DNA from: Paracoccaceae bacterium
GTDB lineage: Bacteria > Pseudomonadota > Alphaproteobacteria > Rhodobacterales > Rhodobacteraceae
Length of the DNA stretch: 64,000 nucleotides
Direction of reading: 5' to 3'
NCBI GenBank assembly: GCA_021775315.1
Contig: JAJFIC010000052.1
Coordinates: 62,001-126,000, forward strand
The notes under the pieces: generated by a model
Database searches by the model: none
The model's input: only the letters and a program-made list of their open reading frames with translations
Told to the model about the DNA's origin: nothing
Position numbers and translations under genes: made by a program
Part shown: one piece after another, positions 42,375 to 51,238 of the stretch
Position numbering within the stretch: the first letter of the stretch is position 1
How the letters are laid out: every line of letters begins with the position of its first letter

Positions 42375-44207
42375 CTAAGCCTCCATCGCTTCCAGTTCGT
42401 CGATCATGCCCGAGATCATGGACAATCCCTTGTCCCAGAATTTCGGGTCAGATGCATCAAGGCCAAATGGGGCCAGCAGTTCCTTGTGATGTTTTGATCC
42501 GCCTGCCTTCAGCATGTCGAAATACTTTGTCTGAAAACCCGGTTCACCTTCCTCATAGACCGCATAAAGCGCGTTCACCAAACCGTCGCCAAAGGCGTAT
42601 GCATAGACGTAAAAAGGCGAGTGGATGAAATGCGGGATATAGGCCCAGAACGTTTCATATCCGTCCATGAAATTGAAAACCGGCCCCAGGCTTTCACCCT
42701 GCACCGACATCCACAACGCATTGATCGCGTCCGGGGTCAGTTCGCCATCTGTTCGGGCCGCATGCAGCTTGCATTCAAAATCATAAAACGCGATCTGGCG
42801 GACCACGGTGTTGATCATATCCTCGACCTTGCCGGCAAGCAGCGTTTTGCGGGTGGCCTGATCAGGTGCTTCTGACAGCAATTTGCGAAATGTCAGCATT
42901 TCACCGAACACACTGGCGGTTTCGGCCAGCGTCAATGGGGTCGAAGACAGCAATTCACCCTGATCCGCCGCCAACACCTGATGCACCCCGTGGCCAAGTT
43001 CATGCGCCAATGTCATGACATCGCGGGGTTTACCAAGGTAATTCAGCATCACGTAGGGGTGGGCGTCAGTGACAGTAGGATGGGCAAATGCGCCGGGGGC
43101 CTTGCCGGGTTTGGTCGCAGCGTCTATCCAGCCGAGGTCAAAGAAAGGTTCGGCAATTTTCGCCATTTCGGGGTCGAAATCGGCATAAGCCTCCATCACT
43201 GTTTTGCGGGCAGTTGGCCAGTCAACAAGTGTTGCGTCATCTTGCGGCAGCGGCGCGTTCCGGTCCCAGACTTCCAGCGTTTCCAGCCCCAGCCATTTCG
43301 CCTTAAGCGCATAGTAACGGTGCGACAGTTTTGGATAGGCAGCGACCACGGCGTTGCGGAGCGCCTCGACCACTTCGGGTTCCACATCATTGGCCAGATG
43401 GCGCGATGCCTGGGGCGTCGGCAGGGTACGCCAACGATCCTCAACCTCTTTTTCCTTGGCCAGTGTGTTGGTGATCCGGGCATAAAGTGGCAGGTTTTCT
43501 GCAAATACCGCAGCGACCGCGCGGGCACCTTTTTCACGTCTGGCACGGTCAGCGTCCGTCAGCAGGTTGAGCGTGCTTTCAAGGTTCAGTTCCTCGCCAT
43601 CCACGTCAAAAGTAAGGGCCGCAGTGGTTTCATCAAACAGCCGGTTCCACGCCGTGGCGCCGACAACTGATTGATCATGCAGGAATTTTTCAAGTTCATC
43701 AGACAGCTGATAGGGTTTCATGGCGCGCATGCGATCCAGCACCGGGCGATAGCGGGCCAGATCCGAATTCGCAGCCAGCATCGCTGCAAGCGTTGCGTCC
43801 TCGATCCGGTTCATTTCAAGCGAAAAGAACACGAGGGCCGTGGACATATCCGTGATTGCGCCCTGCATGTCTGCCATGAACTTGGCGCGATCCGCGTCGA
43901 TTGTGTTTTGGTAATACCGCAATCCGGCAAAGGACATGATCCGCCCGGCGATAGATTGGATTTTCTCATAGCGATGAATACAAGTCAGCATTTCGTCGCC
44001 ACTTAGCCCTGCCAGTTTTCCGGCGTAATCGGCAGCAAATGCAGCGCATTCACCTTCCAGCCAATCAAGGTCGCGTGTTATCTCAGGGCCGTCGGATGAG
44101 GGGTACAGATCGTCGAGGTTCCATTCCGGCAGGTCGCCAAATTCACCACTGCCGGTTTCGGCTTTGTCGCGGGTGATTTGAGGGGCGAGAAAGGGAAGTG
44201 TGAACAT
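42375..44207 (-). CDS. pepF: oligoendopeptidase F (M3 family metallopeptidase)
   Basis: A 610-residue cytoplasmic zinc peptidase that cleaves oligopeptides. The zinc site HELGHGVHQVLA is at about residue 404, with the third ligand in the following SSTPLTLAETASVFGEML helix. The C-terminal HSPFYVYAYAFGDGLVNALY segment is typical. Length is normal for PepF. Single gene, convergent with the Crp-family regulator. Confidence 0.92.
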   Translation of the reverse strand: MFTLPFLAPQITRDKAETGSGEFGDLPEWNLDDLYPSSDGPEITRDLDWLEGECAAFAADYAGKLAGLSGDEMLTCIHRYEKIQSIAGRIMSFAGLRYYQNTIDADRAKFMADMQGAITDMSTALVFFSLEMNRIEDATLAAMLAANSDLARYRPVLDRMRAMKPYQLSDELEKFLHDQSVVGATAWNRLFDETTAALTFDVDGEELNLESTLNLLTDADRARREKGARAVAAVFAENLPLYARITNTLAKEKEVEDRWRTLPTPQASRHLANDVEPEVVEALRNAVVAAYPKLSHRYYALKAKWLGLETLEVWDRNAPLPQDDATLVDWPTARKTVMEAYADFDPEMAKIAEPFFDLGWIDAATKPGKAPGAFAHPTVTDAHPYVMLNYLGKPRDVMTLAHELGHGVHQVLAADQGELLSSTPLTLAETASVFGEMLTFRKLLSEAPDQATRKTLLAGKVEDMINTVVRQIAFYDFECKLHAARTDGELTPDAINALWMSVQGESLGPVFNFMDGYETFWAYIPHFIHSPFYVYAYAFGDGLVNALYAVYEEGEPGFQTKYFDMLKAGGSKHHKELLAPFGLDASDPKFWDKGLSMISGMIDELEAMEA

Positions 44208-44373
44208 GCGTTTGCCTGCCTTATGTCTGAGTTTTCAGTCAATGACATAAGGGCAGGCAAGGGGGGACTTCAAGGCGCATCAGCCTTTGTTATTCGGTGT
44301 AGCGGGCGAAGAACTCAGGCGACAGAGCCGCCGCGCCTTTATGCGGCCACTTCTGTTACTTTGAATCTAATAA

Positions 44374-45426
44374 TTATTTGTGCGATTTCAAGGGCTCAGG
44401 GGTGAAATCAAGCGTGACTGGAAAATGATCGGACGCCGCCAACAAGGCCTCGCGTAGTTCAATATTGCCGTAACAGGCCGGATTATCAAAAGGATGCCAG
44501 ATTTCCCAGCCCTCGGTCTGTGGCCGCAGATCGGGCGATACCATGACGTAATCCAACAAAGCATTCAGATAGGCGCGCCGGGGTTTGATGTAAAACCGTG
44601 ACGTCGCCGGGCCTGATGCCGTCCGTGCTGCCATCGCCGCAAAGGCGTGAGGATCATAAAGCATTTTGCTGTCTTCGCCATCACACCCCATGACGATTTC
44701 CACCCCGGAATGGCCGAAAAGATGCTCGTATTCGTCCAACCCCGGCCCGTCGTTCAAATCACCAAGCACGATTACAGGTTCATTCGCTGCCAGATGCGTA
44801 TCCACACGGCGGCGTATCCAAATGCATTGCGCCAACTGTTTGCGGCGGTTTTCGATGGAAATGCGTACCTGTTCTTTCAGGTTTTTAGCACCATGCGGCG
44901 CCTTAGATTTGACGTGAACGCCGATCAGCCGGATAGGTGTGCCGCCCAGCGGTGTCAGTTCGACCTCAATTGGGGGTTTTGAAAACGTGACGGTTTCAAA
45001 CGTTGCGTCGATGTTCAGGTCCATGCGCAAAGTGGTGTCAAACCGGGGTGCGGCGTCGGGCTGGTGGCTGTCCTTGGTGTCGCCTTTTGGATCATGGCGC
45101 GCTGTCAGTGCCGCCGGGTCGTACATCAGGGTAAGTTCTTGCTGGGTTTCGTTGGCGAAACCGCCAACGGCGCGAGTGGTCCGCAGATCAAAGGTTTTGG
45201 CGAACCGTTCCAACGCGCGGGTCGATGACTGCTTGTGGCCGCTGTTTGGGGCCTCGACAATCAAAATTGCGTCGGCGTCAACGGCGGTCAGCACTTTGGC
45301 AATCGCCTCGATCTGTTGGGCGCGGGTTATGTTGTGGCGGCCTGACCATTTTCCATCGGTTAAAAGCCTGTCGTTTTTGCTGAACAGGCTGGCGAACCAT
45401 TCGACGTTATAGGTGGCGATGCGCAT
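44374..45426 (-). CDS. endonuclease/exonuclease/phosphatase family protein
   Basis: A 350-residue EEP-fold phosphodiesterase. Motifs: RIATYNVEWFASLF at the start (Asn), ILIVEAPNSG (the E position), LIGVHVKSKAPHG, PVIVLGDLNDGPG (D-x-N) and a late SDHFPVTLDF (D-H). All catalytic positions are present. No signal peptide, so cytoplasmic; nuclease or phosphatase substrate unknown. Its start overlaps the end of the upstream DnaJ/TerB gene by one base, so they are co-transcribed. Confidence 0.82.
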   Translation of the reverse strand: MRIATYNVEWFASLFSKNDRLLTDGKWSGRHNITRAQQIEAIAKVLTAVDADAILIVEAPNSGHKQSSTRALERFAKTFDLRTTRAVGGFANETQQELTLMYDPAALTARHDPKGDTKDSHQPDAAPRFDTTLRMDLNIDATFETVTFSKPPIEVELTPLGGTPIRLIGVHVKSKAPHGAKNLKEQVRISIENRRKQLAQCIWIRRRVDTHLAANEPVIVLGDLNDGPGLDEYEHLFGHSGVEIVMGCDGEDSKMLYDPHAFAAMAARTASGPATSRFYIKPRRAYLNALLDYVMVSPDLRPQTEGWEIWHPFDNPACYGNIELREALLAASDHFPVTLDFTPEPLKSHK

Positions 45427-46106
45427 TACGGATGGGTGGCCTGGATGTGTTCCCAGGCATTGTTGATGGCGATCAGCTTGCGGGTGGCAAGGTTCACGGC
45501 CTCTTTAGGCACACCGCGCGCCAACATTTGGTCGGGGTGGGTTTCGCGCACGGCCTTTCGCCAAGCGGTACGAATTTCTGCGATATTCGTATCGGGATCA
45601 ACGCCCAGAACTGCATAGGCATCAGGTGCTGCATCAGGGGCAAATCTTGTGCGCAATGTTCTGAACCTGCGATCGCTCAGGCCAAAAATATTCGCGACGG
45701 AATGGATGAAATCATCCTCTTTCGGGTGATATTCGCCATCCGCCATCGCGATGAAAAACAAGCCTTCCAGCAAATCCTCTAGCACGGGCGCATTGCCTTG
45801 AAACATTGTGGCGATGGAGCGTGCATAGGTTTCGTAGCCCGTGATGTCGGTGCGGGCCAGATTGAACACCCGGGCTGCCTGTGCCTCTTCTTCCTTAGGG
45901 ATATGAAAAACCTCACGGAACGCTGTCACCTCGTCTTTGGTGACCTGCCCATCCGCTTTGGCCATTTTAGCACCAAGTGCGATTACAGCAATGGCGAACG
46001 CGACCGAGCGTTCCGGCGGCGTGCGCAGTTTTTCAAAAACGTGGCTGAGGCTTTCACCCTGTGCAAGGGCGGAAACTGCGTCAGCGATTCGGGACCAAAG
46101 GGACAT
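45426..46106 (-). CDS. TerB-DnaJ domain protein (DjlA-like)
   Basis: A 226-residue protein. Residues about 25-140 form a TerB-like helical domain (FAIAVIALGAKMAKADGQVT and FFIAMADGEYHPKEDDFI). The C-terminal 65 residues are a J domain with DAYAVLGVDPDTNIAEIRTA and the HPD motif in ETHPDQML, which stimulates DnaK. Unlike Escherichia coli DjlA there is no N-terminal membrane anchor. Coupled to the EEP-fold gene. Confidence 0.86.
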   Translation of the reverse strand: MSLWSRIADAVSALAQGESLSHVFEKLRTPPERSVAFAIAVIALGAKMAKADGQVTKDEVTAFREVFHIPKEEEAQAARVFNLARTDITGYETYARSIATMFQGNAPVLEDLLEGLFFIAMADGEYHPKEDDFIHSVANIFGLSDRRFRTLRTRFAPDAAPDAYAVLGVDPDTNIAEIRTAWRKAVRETHPDQMLARGVPKEAVNLATRKLIAINNAWEHIQATHP

Positions 46107-46138
46107 TGTCTGCTCAGTGTTTGCCGATTTCGGCGGGG

Positions 46139-46627
46139 TTACAGGATTTTCTGCATCAAAATAAGATCATACCATTGCCCGAACTTATAGCCAACATCGG
46201 GCAGGCGCGCGACCTCGACATAACCGACGGCTGCGTGAAAGGCGATGCCGTCCGGGTTGCGGTGGCTGACGCCCGCAATCATTGAATGAATATGACGCCG
46301 ACGCGCGTGATTCTCGATCGCAACCATCAACTGTCGGCCCAGCCCTTTGCCGTGCGCTTTTGGTGGCAAAACGATGGTGTTTTCCATCGTGCGGGCATAT
46401 CCGTTTGAGCCGCGAAACTGGCCATATGTGGCAAAGCCTAAGATTTCGCCGCCATCTTCGGCAACCAGAAACGGGCGATCCTGCGCGGCCTTTTCATCCA
46501 GTTCGTCAGATAGGCTTGCCCGCGTCTTTTCCACGGAATTGAAGGTCACATCCGTGTTGCGAATGATCGGGTTCCAAAATTCAAGGATAGCGGTGTAATC
46601 ACAGTGTCTGACGGGTCGGATGGGCAT
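46139..46627 (-). CDS. GNAT N-acetyltransferase, phosphinothricin-acetyltransferase-like
   Basis: A 162-residue acetyltransferase. Start placed at ATG 46627 (PIRPVRHCDYTAILEFWNP); the frame is open 50 more codons upstream but that part lacks homology features. The acetyl-CoA loop is VLPPKAHGKGLGRQLM, and GIAFHAAVGYVEVARLPDVG with KFGQWYDLILMQK is the PAT/MnaT-type end. Relatives acetylate methionine sulfoximine-like or other amino acids. Confidence 0.84.
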   Translation of the reverse strand: MPIRPVRHCDYTAILEFWNPIIRNTDVTFNSVEKTRASLSDELDEKAAQDRPFLVAEDGGEILGFATYGQFRGSNGYARTMENTIVLPPKAHGKGLGRQLMVAIENHARRRHIHSMIAGVSHRNPDGIAFHAAVGYVEVARLPDVGYKFGQWYDLILMQKIL

Positions 46628-46768
46628 GGTGCGGGCCTTGTCTGGTTTGGGCCATGGTTTCGCATGGTGCAGAAAAAGGCCAGCGTGTTTTTGCCCTGCG
46701 TCAGGTTTTCCCGGTTGATACGCGCCGCCCGACAGGACAAAGTTGCCGCGACTTGAAACGAGGATGCC

Positions 46769-47722
46769 ATGCCGCAAAACCCTTTTGACCCTTCACTTGT
46801 TGATGCTGAAACCGCGGCCTTTGTGGCCGATCTTGAGACCCGGTTGGCGGACATGCCTGCAGCACACGAAGTGCCCCCTGAAATATCGCGCAAAGCCCGC
46901 GACGAAGGCGTCGGCGCGTTTCCGTTTCATCCGGCCTTGCCTGAGGTTAAAGAAATCGACATTCCGCCAGCCCCCGGCGGGCCGGGGCGCGTTCGTATTC
47001 TGATGCCAGAAAGGCCGCCAACCGGGGTGTTTTTACACATTCACGGCGGCGGTTGGACGATCGGGCGGCCTTGGCATCAGGACCACCGGATGAAAAATCT
47101 TGTGTCGCGAACCGGCTGTGCGACGGTTTCCGTTGAGTACCGCCTTGCGCCGGAAAACCCGTGGCCCGCCTGTGTCGAGGATTGCGCGGCGGCAGCACGC
47201 TGGTTGCTGGATGTGACCGAGGCGCGGTTTCAGACCGATAAGATCGTTATTGGCGGCGAAAGTGCCGGCGCGCATCTGGCTGTGACGACGCTGTTGGGTA
47301 TGGCGGCTGAGGGTGCGCTTGATCGGTTCAGCGGGGCTTTGATGACTTACGGGGCGTATGATATGACGATGACGCCCTCGGTGGCGAATTGGGGCGCGCG
47401 CAAGTTGATCCTGTCCACACCGACGATTGAATGGTTTTCAGGAAATCTGGGCATCCCGGCTGACCAATTGAATAACCCGCTGGCCTCGCCGCTATATGGA
47501 GATCTGCGCGGTATGCCACCCGCTTTGTTCCAATGCGGCACGTATGATCCGCTGATGGATGACACTTTGTTTATGGCGGCAAGATGGGCGGCGGCAGGGT
47601 CTGAGGCTGAAACCATCTGGTATCCCGGTGGGGTGCATGCCTTTGACTATTTCGACACCGCGCTGGCGCGCCGCGCCCATGATGACGGGATCGCGTTTTT
47701 GCAGCGGGTTTTTGCGGGTTAA
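46769..47722 (+). CDS. alpha/beta hydrolase, hormone-sensitive lipase family
   Basis: A 317-residue esterase. The HGGG oxyanion motif lies in LHIHGGGWTIGRPWHQD, the nucleophile in IGGESAGAHLAVT, an acid in GTYDPLMDDT, and the catalytic histidine in GGVHAFDYFDTAL. All triad positions are intact. No signal peptide. Substrate is a short-chain ester, not determinable here. Confidence 0.88.
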   Translation: MPQNPFDPSLVDAETAAFVADLETRLADMPAAHEVPPEISRKARDEGVGAFPFHPALPEVKEIDIPPAPGGPGRVRILMPERPPTGVFLHIHGGGWTIGRPWHQDHRMKNLVSRTGCATVSVEYRLAPENPWPACVEDCAAAARWLLDVTEARFQTDKIVIGGESAGAHLAVTTLLGMAAEGALDRFSGALMTYGAYDMTMTPSVANWGARKLILSTPTIEWFSGNLGIPADQLNNPLASPLYGDLRGMPPALFQCGTYDPLMDDTLFMAARWAAAGSEAETIWYPGGVHAFDYFDTALARRAHDDGIAFLQRVFAG

Positions 47723-47749
47723 GTCAGGCGCTCGCTTGTCGTGTTTGCC

Positions 47750-48394
47750 TCAGACAGCCATGGCGGCGATGTTCTGGTCGGGGGAATTCGGGGCATCGTT
47801 CAGAACAAATCCTTGCCTGTTGCGCATCACTTGCCAGGCTTTGGGGGGTGCCATTCGTGCGCGGCGGCGTTCCAGATGCCAACAATATTGCCCGTCCTGA
47901 AGGGTGGGCTGCATGTGCCAGCGGCTTTCGACCCCCTGCGCGCCACCTTCGGCTGGAAGTAAAAGCACCCCAAGGGGTTTTTGCTTTTTCTCCTGCGCGG
48001 CGGTCTGGGCCGCCAGATGCAGGCGCCGCACAGAGGTCAGGCTAGGTGCTGCGGGCAATTCGCACAGCACCAGCGGCACGCAACCGGAACGCAGGACCTC
48101 TTCCATCGACCAAAGCAGGTCTTCGGGGCGGTTTGGCGTCACAAAGGTGACGCGGCCGGGATCTATAAGATCGGCCAGCCCCTCGCCGTGCAGCCGGTCC
48201 TGTTGCCATGCCGGGCTGATCCAGAATACCGGGCCGTCCGCATTGGGCATCATGCGGGCCAGAATTTGGGCCAGCGTGCGCCGCGACGGGCCGCAAAATT
48301 CATGGATACGTGCCGGTGCCAGTGTCAGGTTCGCCAAAAAGGGCAGGCCTGGGTCTGTGCGATGTGGGCGACGGGTCAGCAAGGGTTGTGTCAT
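47750..48394 (-). CDS. ImuA-like protein
   Basis: A 214-residue RecA-fold-like protein resembling ImuA of the alphaproteobacterial SOS mutasome, with IHEFCGPSRRTLAQILARMM, PVFWISPAWQQDRLHGEGL and LLWSMEEVLRSGCVPLVLCEL. In the usual operon imuA precedes imuB and dnaE2, but here it stands alone and is followed by a convergent hydrolase. A near-match to the alphaproteobacterial LexA box is just upstream. Assignment is by pattern only. Confidence 0.58.
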   Translation of the reverse strand: MTQPLLTRRPHRTDPGLPFLANLTLAPARIHEFCGPSRRTLAQILARMMPNADGPVFWISPAWQQDRLHGEGLADLIDPGRVTFVTPNRPEDLLWSMEEVLRSGCVPLVLCELPAAPSLTSVRRLHLAAQTAAQEKKQKPLGVLLLPAEGGAQGVESRWHMQPTLQDGQYCWHLERRRARMAPPKAWQVMRNRQGFVLNDAPNSPDQNIAAMAV

Positions 48395-48410
48395 AAAGAC
48401 AGTCTAGAAC

Positions 48411-48425
48411 GTTCACTGTTTGTCC
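48411..48425. promoter_or_regulatory. near-consensus alphaproteobacterial LexA box
   Basis: GTTC-ACTGTTT-GTCC, one base off GTTCN7GTTC, lies 17 bp before the start of the ImuA-like gene. The position is right for SOS control, but a single mismatch in a short motif is weak evidence. Confidence 0.4.
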
Positions 48426-48553
48426 TCAAGTCGAAATAACGGAAACCTTTCAGATAACGCTGGGTTGAACGTAAGAAGGTTGAATGCACGCATAATAAAA
48501 TGCATAAATCTGAATACTTGCATCCAACAAAAACCATAAAACGGGGAAGAAAA

Positions 48554-49000
48554 ATGAAAAGAATTCTAGCAATATTGGCCGCGACTCTGACCACCTTGCT
48601 GCTGGTCGGACAGATCGCCCATGCCGAAGGCAAGACACATTATATCGCCTTCCACGTGGATCAGGCAGACCCGAAAGTGCAGAATATGGCACTGAACAAC
48701 GCGGTCAACGTCACCAAATACTACGAATCCCAAGGTGACAAAGTCGTCATTGAAATGGTCGCCTATGGCCCCGGTCTGACGATGTATCTTAAAGGCAAAA
48801 GCACCGTCTCTGACCGGATTTCGGTGATGTCGCTTGAAATGGAAAACCTGAGCTTTTCGGCCTGCGGCAACACCCATCGCAAGATGAGCAAGAAGGCCGG
48901 CAAAGAACTGGCCCTGCTGGACGAGGCAACAATGGTGACCTCGGGCGTTGTGCGTCTGGTTGATTTGCAGGAACAGGGCTACGCCTATGTGCGCCCCTGA
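48554..49000 (+). CDS. exported DsrE-family-like protein
   Basis: A 148-residue protein. The start was set at ATG 48554, behind GGGGAAGA, which gives a clean signal peptide (KRILAILAATLTTLLLVGQ, cleavage near AHAEG). The mature part reads HYIAFHVDQADPKVQNMALN, YYESQGDKVVIEMVAYGPGL and a C-terminal LLDEATMVTSGVVRLVDLQEQG, the pattern of periplasmic DsrE/DsrF-like proteins. One conserved cysteine (FSACGNT) is present. Likely handles sulfur species; role unproven. Confidence 0.7.
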   Translation: MKRILAILAATLTTLLLVGQIAHAEGKTHYIAFHVDQADPKVQNMALNNAVNVTKYYESQGDKVVIEMVAYGPGLTMYLKGKSTVSDRISVMSLEMENLSFSACGNTHRKMSKKAGKELALLDEATMVTSGVVRLVDLQEQGYAYVRP

Positions 49001-49025
49001 TTGCGCAAAACTGATCTGACAAAAC

Positions 49026-49056
49026 CCCACCCCCTTGCGCTTGGCCGGGGGGTGGG
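49026..49056 (+). terminator. terminator after the DsrE-like gene
   Basis: CCCACCCCC and GGGGG(T)GGG arms form a strong 9-bp stem around a loop, 26 bp after the stop. No long T-run follows. It separates this gene from the aldo/keto reductase. Confidence 0.65.
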
Positions 49057-49092
49057 TACAGATGGCCGTTCCACAAATGAACAGGATCCATC

Positions 49093-50136
49093 ATGCGAAA
49101 AAACCCCCTTGGACGTACCGGATTAGAGGTCAGCGAATTGTGCCTTGGTTCAATGACTTGGGGCACGCAAACCTCGGCGAATGACGCCTTTCGCCAGATC
49201 GACACAGCCTTGGAATACGGCGTCAACATCATCGACACCGCCGAAATGTACCCAACCAACCCGCTTTTGAAAAAGACCCAAGGCGATACCGAACGGATCA
49301 TCGGTCAATGGGTGGCGAAAAGCGGGCGGCGCGATCAGGTGTTGTTGGCAACCAAAGCATCAGGGGCCGGGCATCAGAATGTGCGCGACGGCGCGCCGAT
49401 TTCCAGCAAGACGATCAGGATGGCGGTTGATAGTTCGCTAAAAAGTCTGCGCACCGACTACATTGATCTTTATCAACTGCATTGGCCCAATCGTGGCTCG
49501 TATATGTTTCGTCAGAACTGGACGTTTGACGCAACCGGGCAGGACAAAGCCGAGGTTATTGATCATATGGGCGATGTGCTTCAAGCCGTTCAGGCATTGG
49601 TTGATGCTGGAAAAATTCGCCATTTCGGCCTGTCCAACGAAAGTGCATGGGGCACCGCGCAATGGCTGCGAATATCCGAAGATCAGGGATTGCCGCGGGT
49701 GGTGTCAATCCAGAACGAATATTCGTTGCTGTGCCGATTGTTCGATCTTGATCTGGCGGAACTGGCCCATAATGAAAACGTTGGCCTGCTGGCCTTTTCG
49801 CCTGTCGCAACGGGTTTGCTAAGCGGGAAATATGCGCCCGACACCGTGCCGGAAGGGTCGCGCCGTAGCTTTTCCGATGATCTTGGCGGGCGGATAACAC
49901 CCCATGTCTGGCCTGCGGTTGATGGCTATCTTGCAGTTGCACGCAAGCACGGGCTGCATCCGGTTCAAATGGCGCTGGCATGGTGTTCAACCCGGCCCTT
50001 CATGGCCTCGGCAATCTTCGGGGCAACCACGCAGCCCCAATTGGAAACTGCATTGCAAGCGGTGGAATTGCGCCTGTCAGATGAGGTTCTGGCCGATATT
50101 CAACAGGTTTACCGGACCTATCCGATGCCGATTTAA
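49093..50136 (+). CDS. aldo/keto reductase, Tas type
   Basis: A 347-residue NADPH-dependent oxidoreductase. The catalytic tetrad is visible: NIIDTAEMYP (Asp, Tyr), VLLATKASG (Lys) and LYQLHWPNRG (His). The C-terminal NADP-binding region is FGATTQPQLETALQAV. The closest named relative by pattern is Escherichia coli Tas. Single gene behind a terminator; substrate unknown. Confidence 0.87.
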   Translation: MRKNPLGRTGLEVSELCLGSMTWGTQTSANDAFRQIDTALEYGVNIIDTAEMYPTNPLLKKTQGDTERIIGQWVAKSGRRDQVLLATKASGAGHQNVRDGAPISSKTIRMAVDSSLKSLRTDYIDLYQLHWPNRGSYMFRQNWTFDATGQDKAEVIDHMGDVLQAVQALVDAGKIRHFGLSNESAWGTAQWLRISEDQGLPRVVSIQNEYSLLCRLFDLDLAELAHNENVGLLAFSPVATGLLSGKYAPDTVPEGSRRSFSDDLGGRITPHVWPAVDGYLAVARKHGLHPVQMALAWCSTRPFMASAIFGATTQPQLETALQAVELRLSDEVLADIQQVYRTYPMPI

Positions 50137-50168
50137 GGGCGAAGACCCGAGGCGCAAACCAAACGGAA

Positions 50169-51149
50169 TTAGCGGCGATGCAATGCCCGCAGGTCCCGCA
50201 CGGACATGCCAAAATCCCGCTTAAAGGCGCGGGCAAACACGGCTTGCGAGGTAAAGCCAGTGCGCAATGCGATCACCTGTACCGCCGACGCTGTGTCCAA
50301 TGCCAATCGCCGTGCCTCTTGCAAGCGCAAGCTTAAGAAAAACGCGCCGGGCGACTGGCCGATCTGCTTTTGAAACAGCATTTCCAGTCCGCGCGTCGAT
50401 AAACCAACCATCTTGGCGATTTTGGCTGACGGTGGCGGGTCCTCTAGTGCCGCGCCCATGATTTCGATGGCCCTTGCGACTTTGGGCGCGGTGCGTTGCA
50501 GGCGTGCGGTTGATACAGGTGCTTGCGGGGCTGATGGCGTCTGCACGGTTTCATAGATAAACGCGCTTGCCACGGCCTCGGCCAGTCGTGCGCCGTGACG
50601 GCTGCGGATGAGGTGCAGCATCATGTCAATCGCCGGTGATGCGCCGCCTGTGGTGAAATATTTCCCCGATATCGTAAACCGATCGCGCACGACGTTGATG
50701 CGCGGGAACACATCAGCGAATTCCTCTAGGTCTTCCCAATGGGTGGTTGCGGTCTGATTGTCCAATAGGCCGCTGCGCGCCAATATCCAGCCACCACCAT
50801 CAACACCACCAATGGCGCGCATTCTGGGGGCGACATCGCGCAAACGGCGGATCAGCGACGGGGTCGCAAGCTCGGTCAGGTTAAACCCTGCAACGACGAT
50901 CAGGGCGTCAAAATCCGGGCGGCTGTCCAGCCGGGTGGTCGTTATATCAATTCCTGATGTGAGGGTGATTTCGCCCCCATCAGGCGAGGTCAGATGCCAG
51001 GAAAAAACCGCCTTGCCCGCCCGGCGATTGGCCGCCCGCAAGGGATCGACACAGGCCGCCAACGACAGCATATTGCTGTCAGGCAGAATCAATATGCCGA
51101 TGGCCAGCGGGGCAGGGTCCCGCACAAATATATTTTCTTCGGGTTTCAT
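50169..51149 (-). CDS. GlxA/CdhR-type AraC family regulator
   Basis: A 326-residue activator. The N-terminal two thirds is a DJ-1/PfpI-like ligand domain (AIGILILPDSNMLSLAACVDPL), followed by two AraC helix-turn-helix units (KIAKMVGLSTRGLEMLFQKQ and VIALRTGFTSQAVFARAFKRDFG). Start taken at ATG 51149 (KPEENIFVRD); the frame runs to 51221. It is divergent from the carnitine genes, as CdhR is from cdh genes in Pseudomonas, so it is probably the carnitine-responsive activator. Confidence 0.85.
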   Translation of the reverse strand: MKPEENIFVRDPAPLAIGILILPDSNMLSLAACVDPLRAANRRAGKAVFSWHLTSPDGGEITLTSGIDITTTRLDSRPDFDALIVVAGFNLTELATPSLIRRLRDVAPRMRAIGGVDGGGWILARSGLLDNQTATTHWEDLEEFADVFPRINVVRDRFTISGKYFTTGGASPAIDMMLHLIRSRHGARLAEAVASAFIYETVQTPSAPQAPVSTARLQRTAPKVARAIEIMGAALEDPPPSAKIAKMVGLSTRGLEMLFQKQIGQSPGAFFLSLRLQEARRLALDTASAVQVIALRTGFTSQAVFARAFKRDFGMSVRDLRALHRR

Positions 51150-51238
51150 CAAGTATTGTTCGTAATGTGCAAAGTGACAAGTCGCAACCCGCGCCATGCT
51201 ATTTAACAGCGACTCGCCCAATAATCGGAGACATCACA

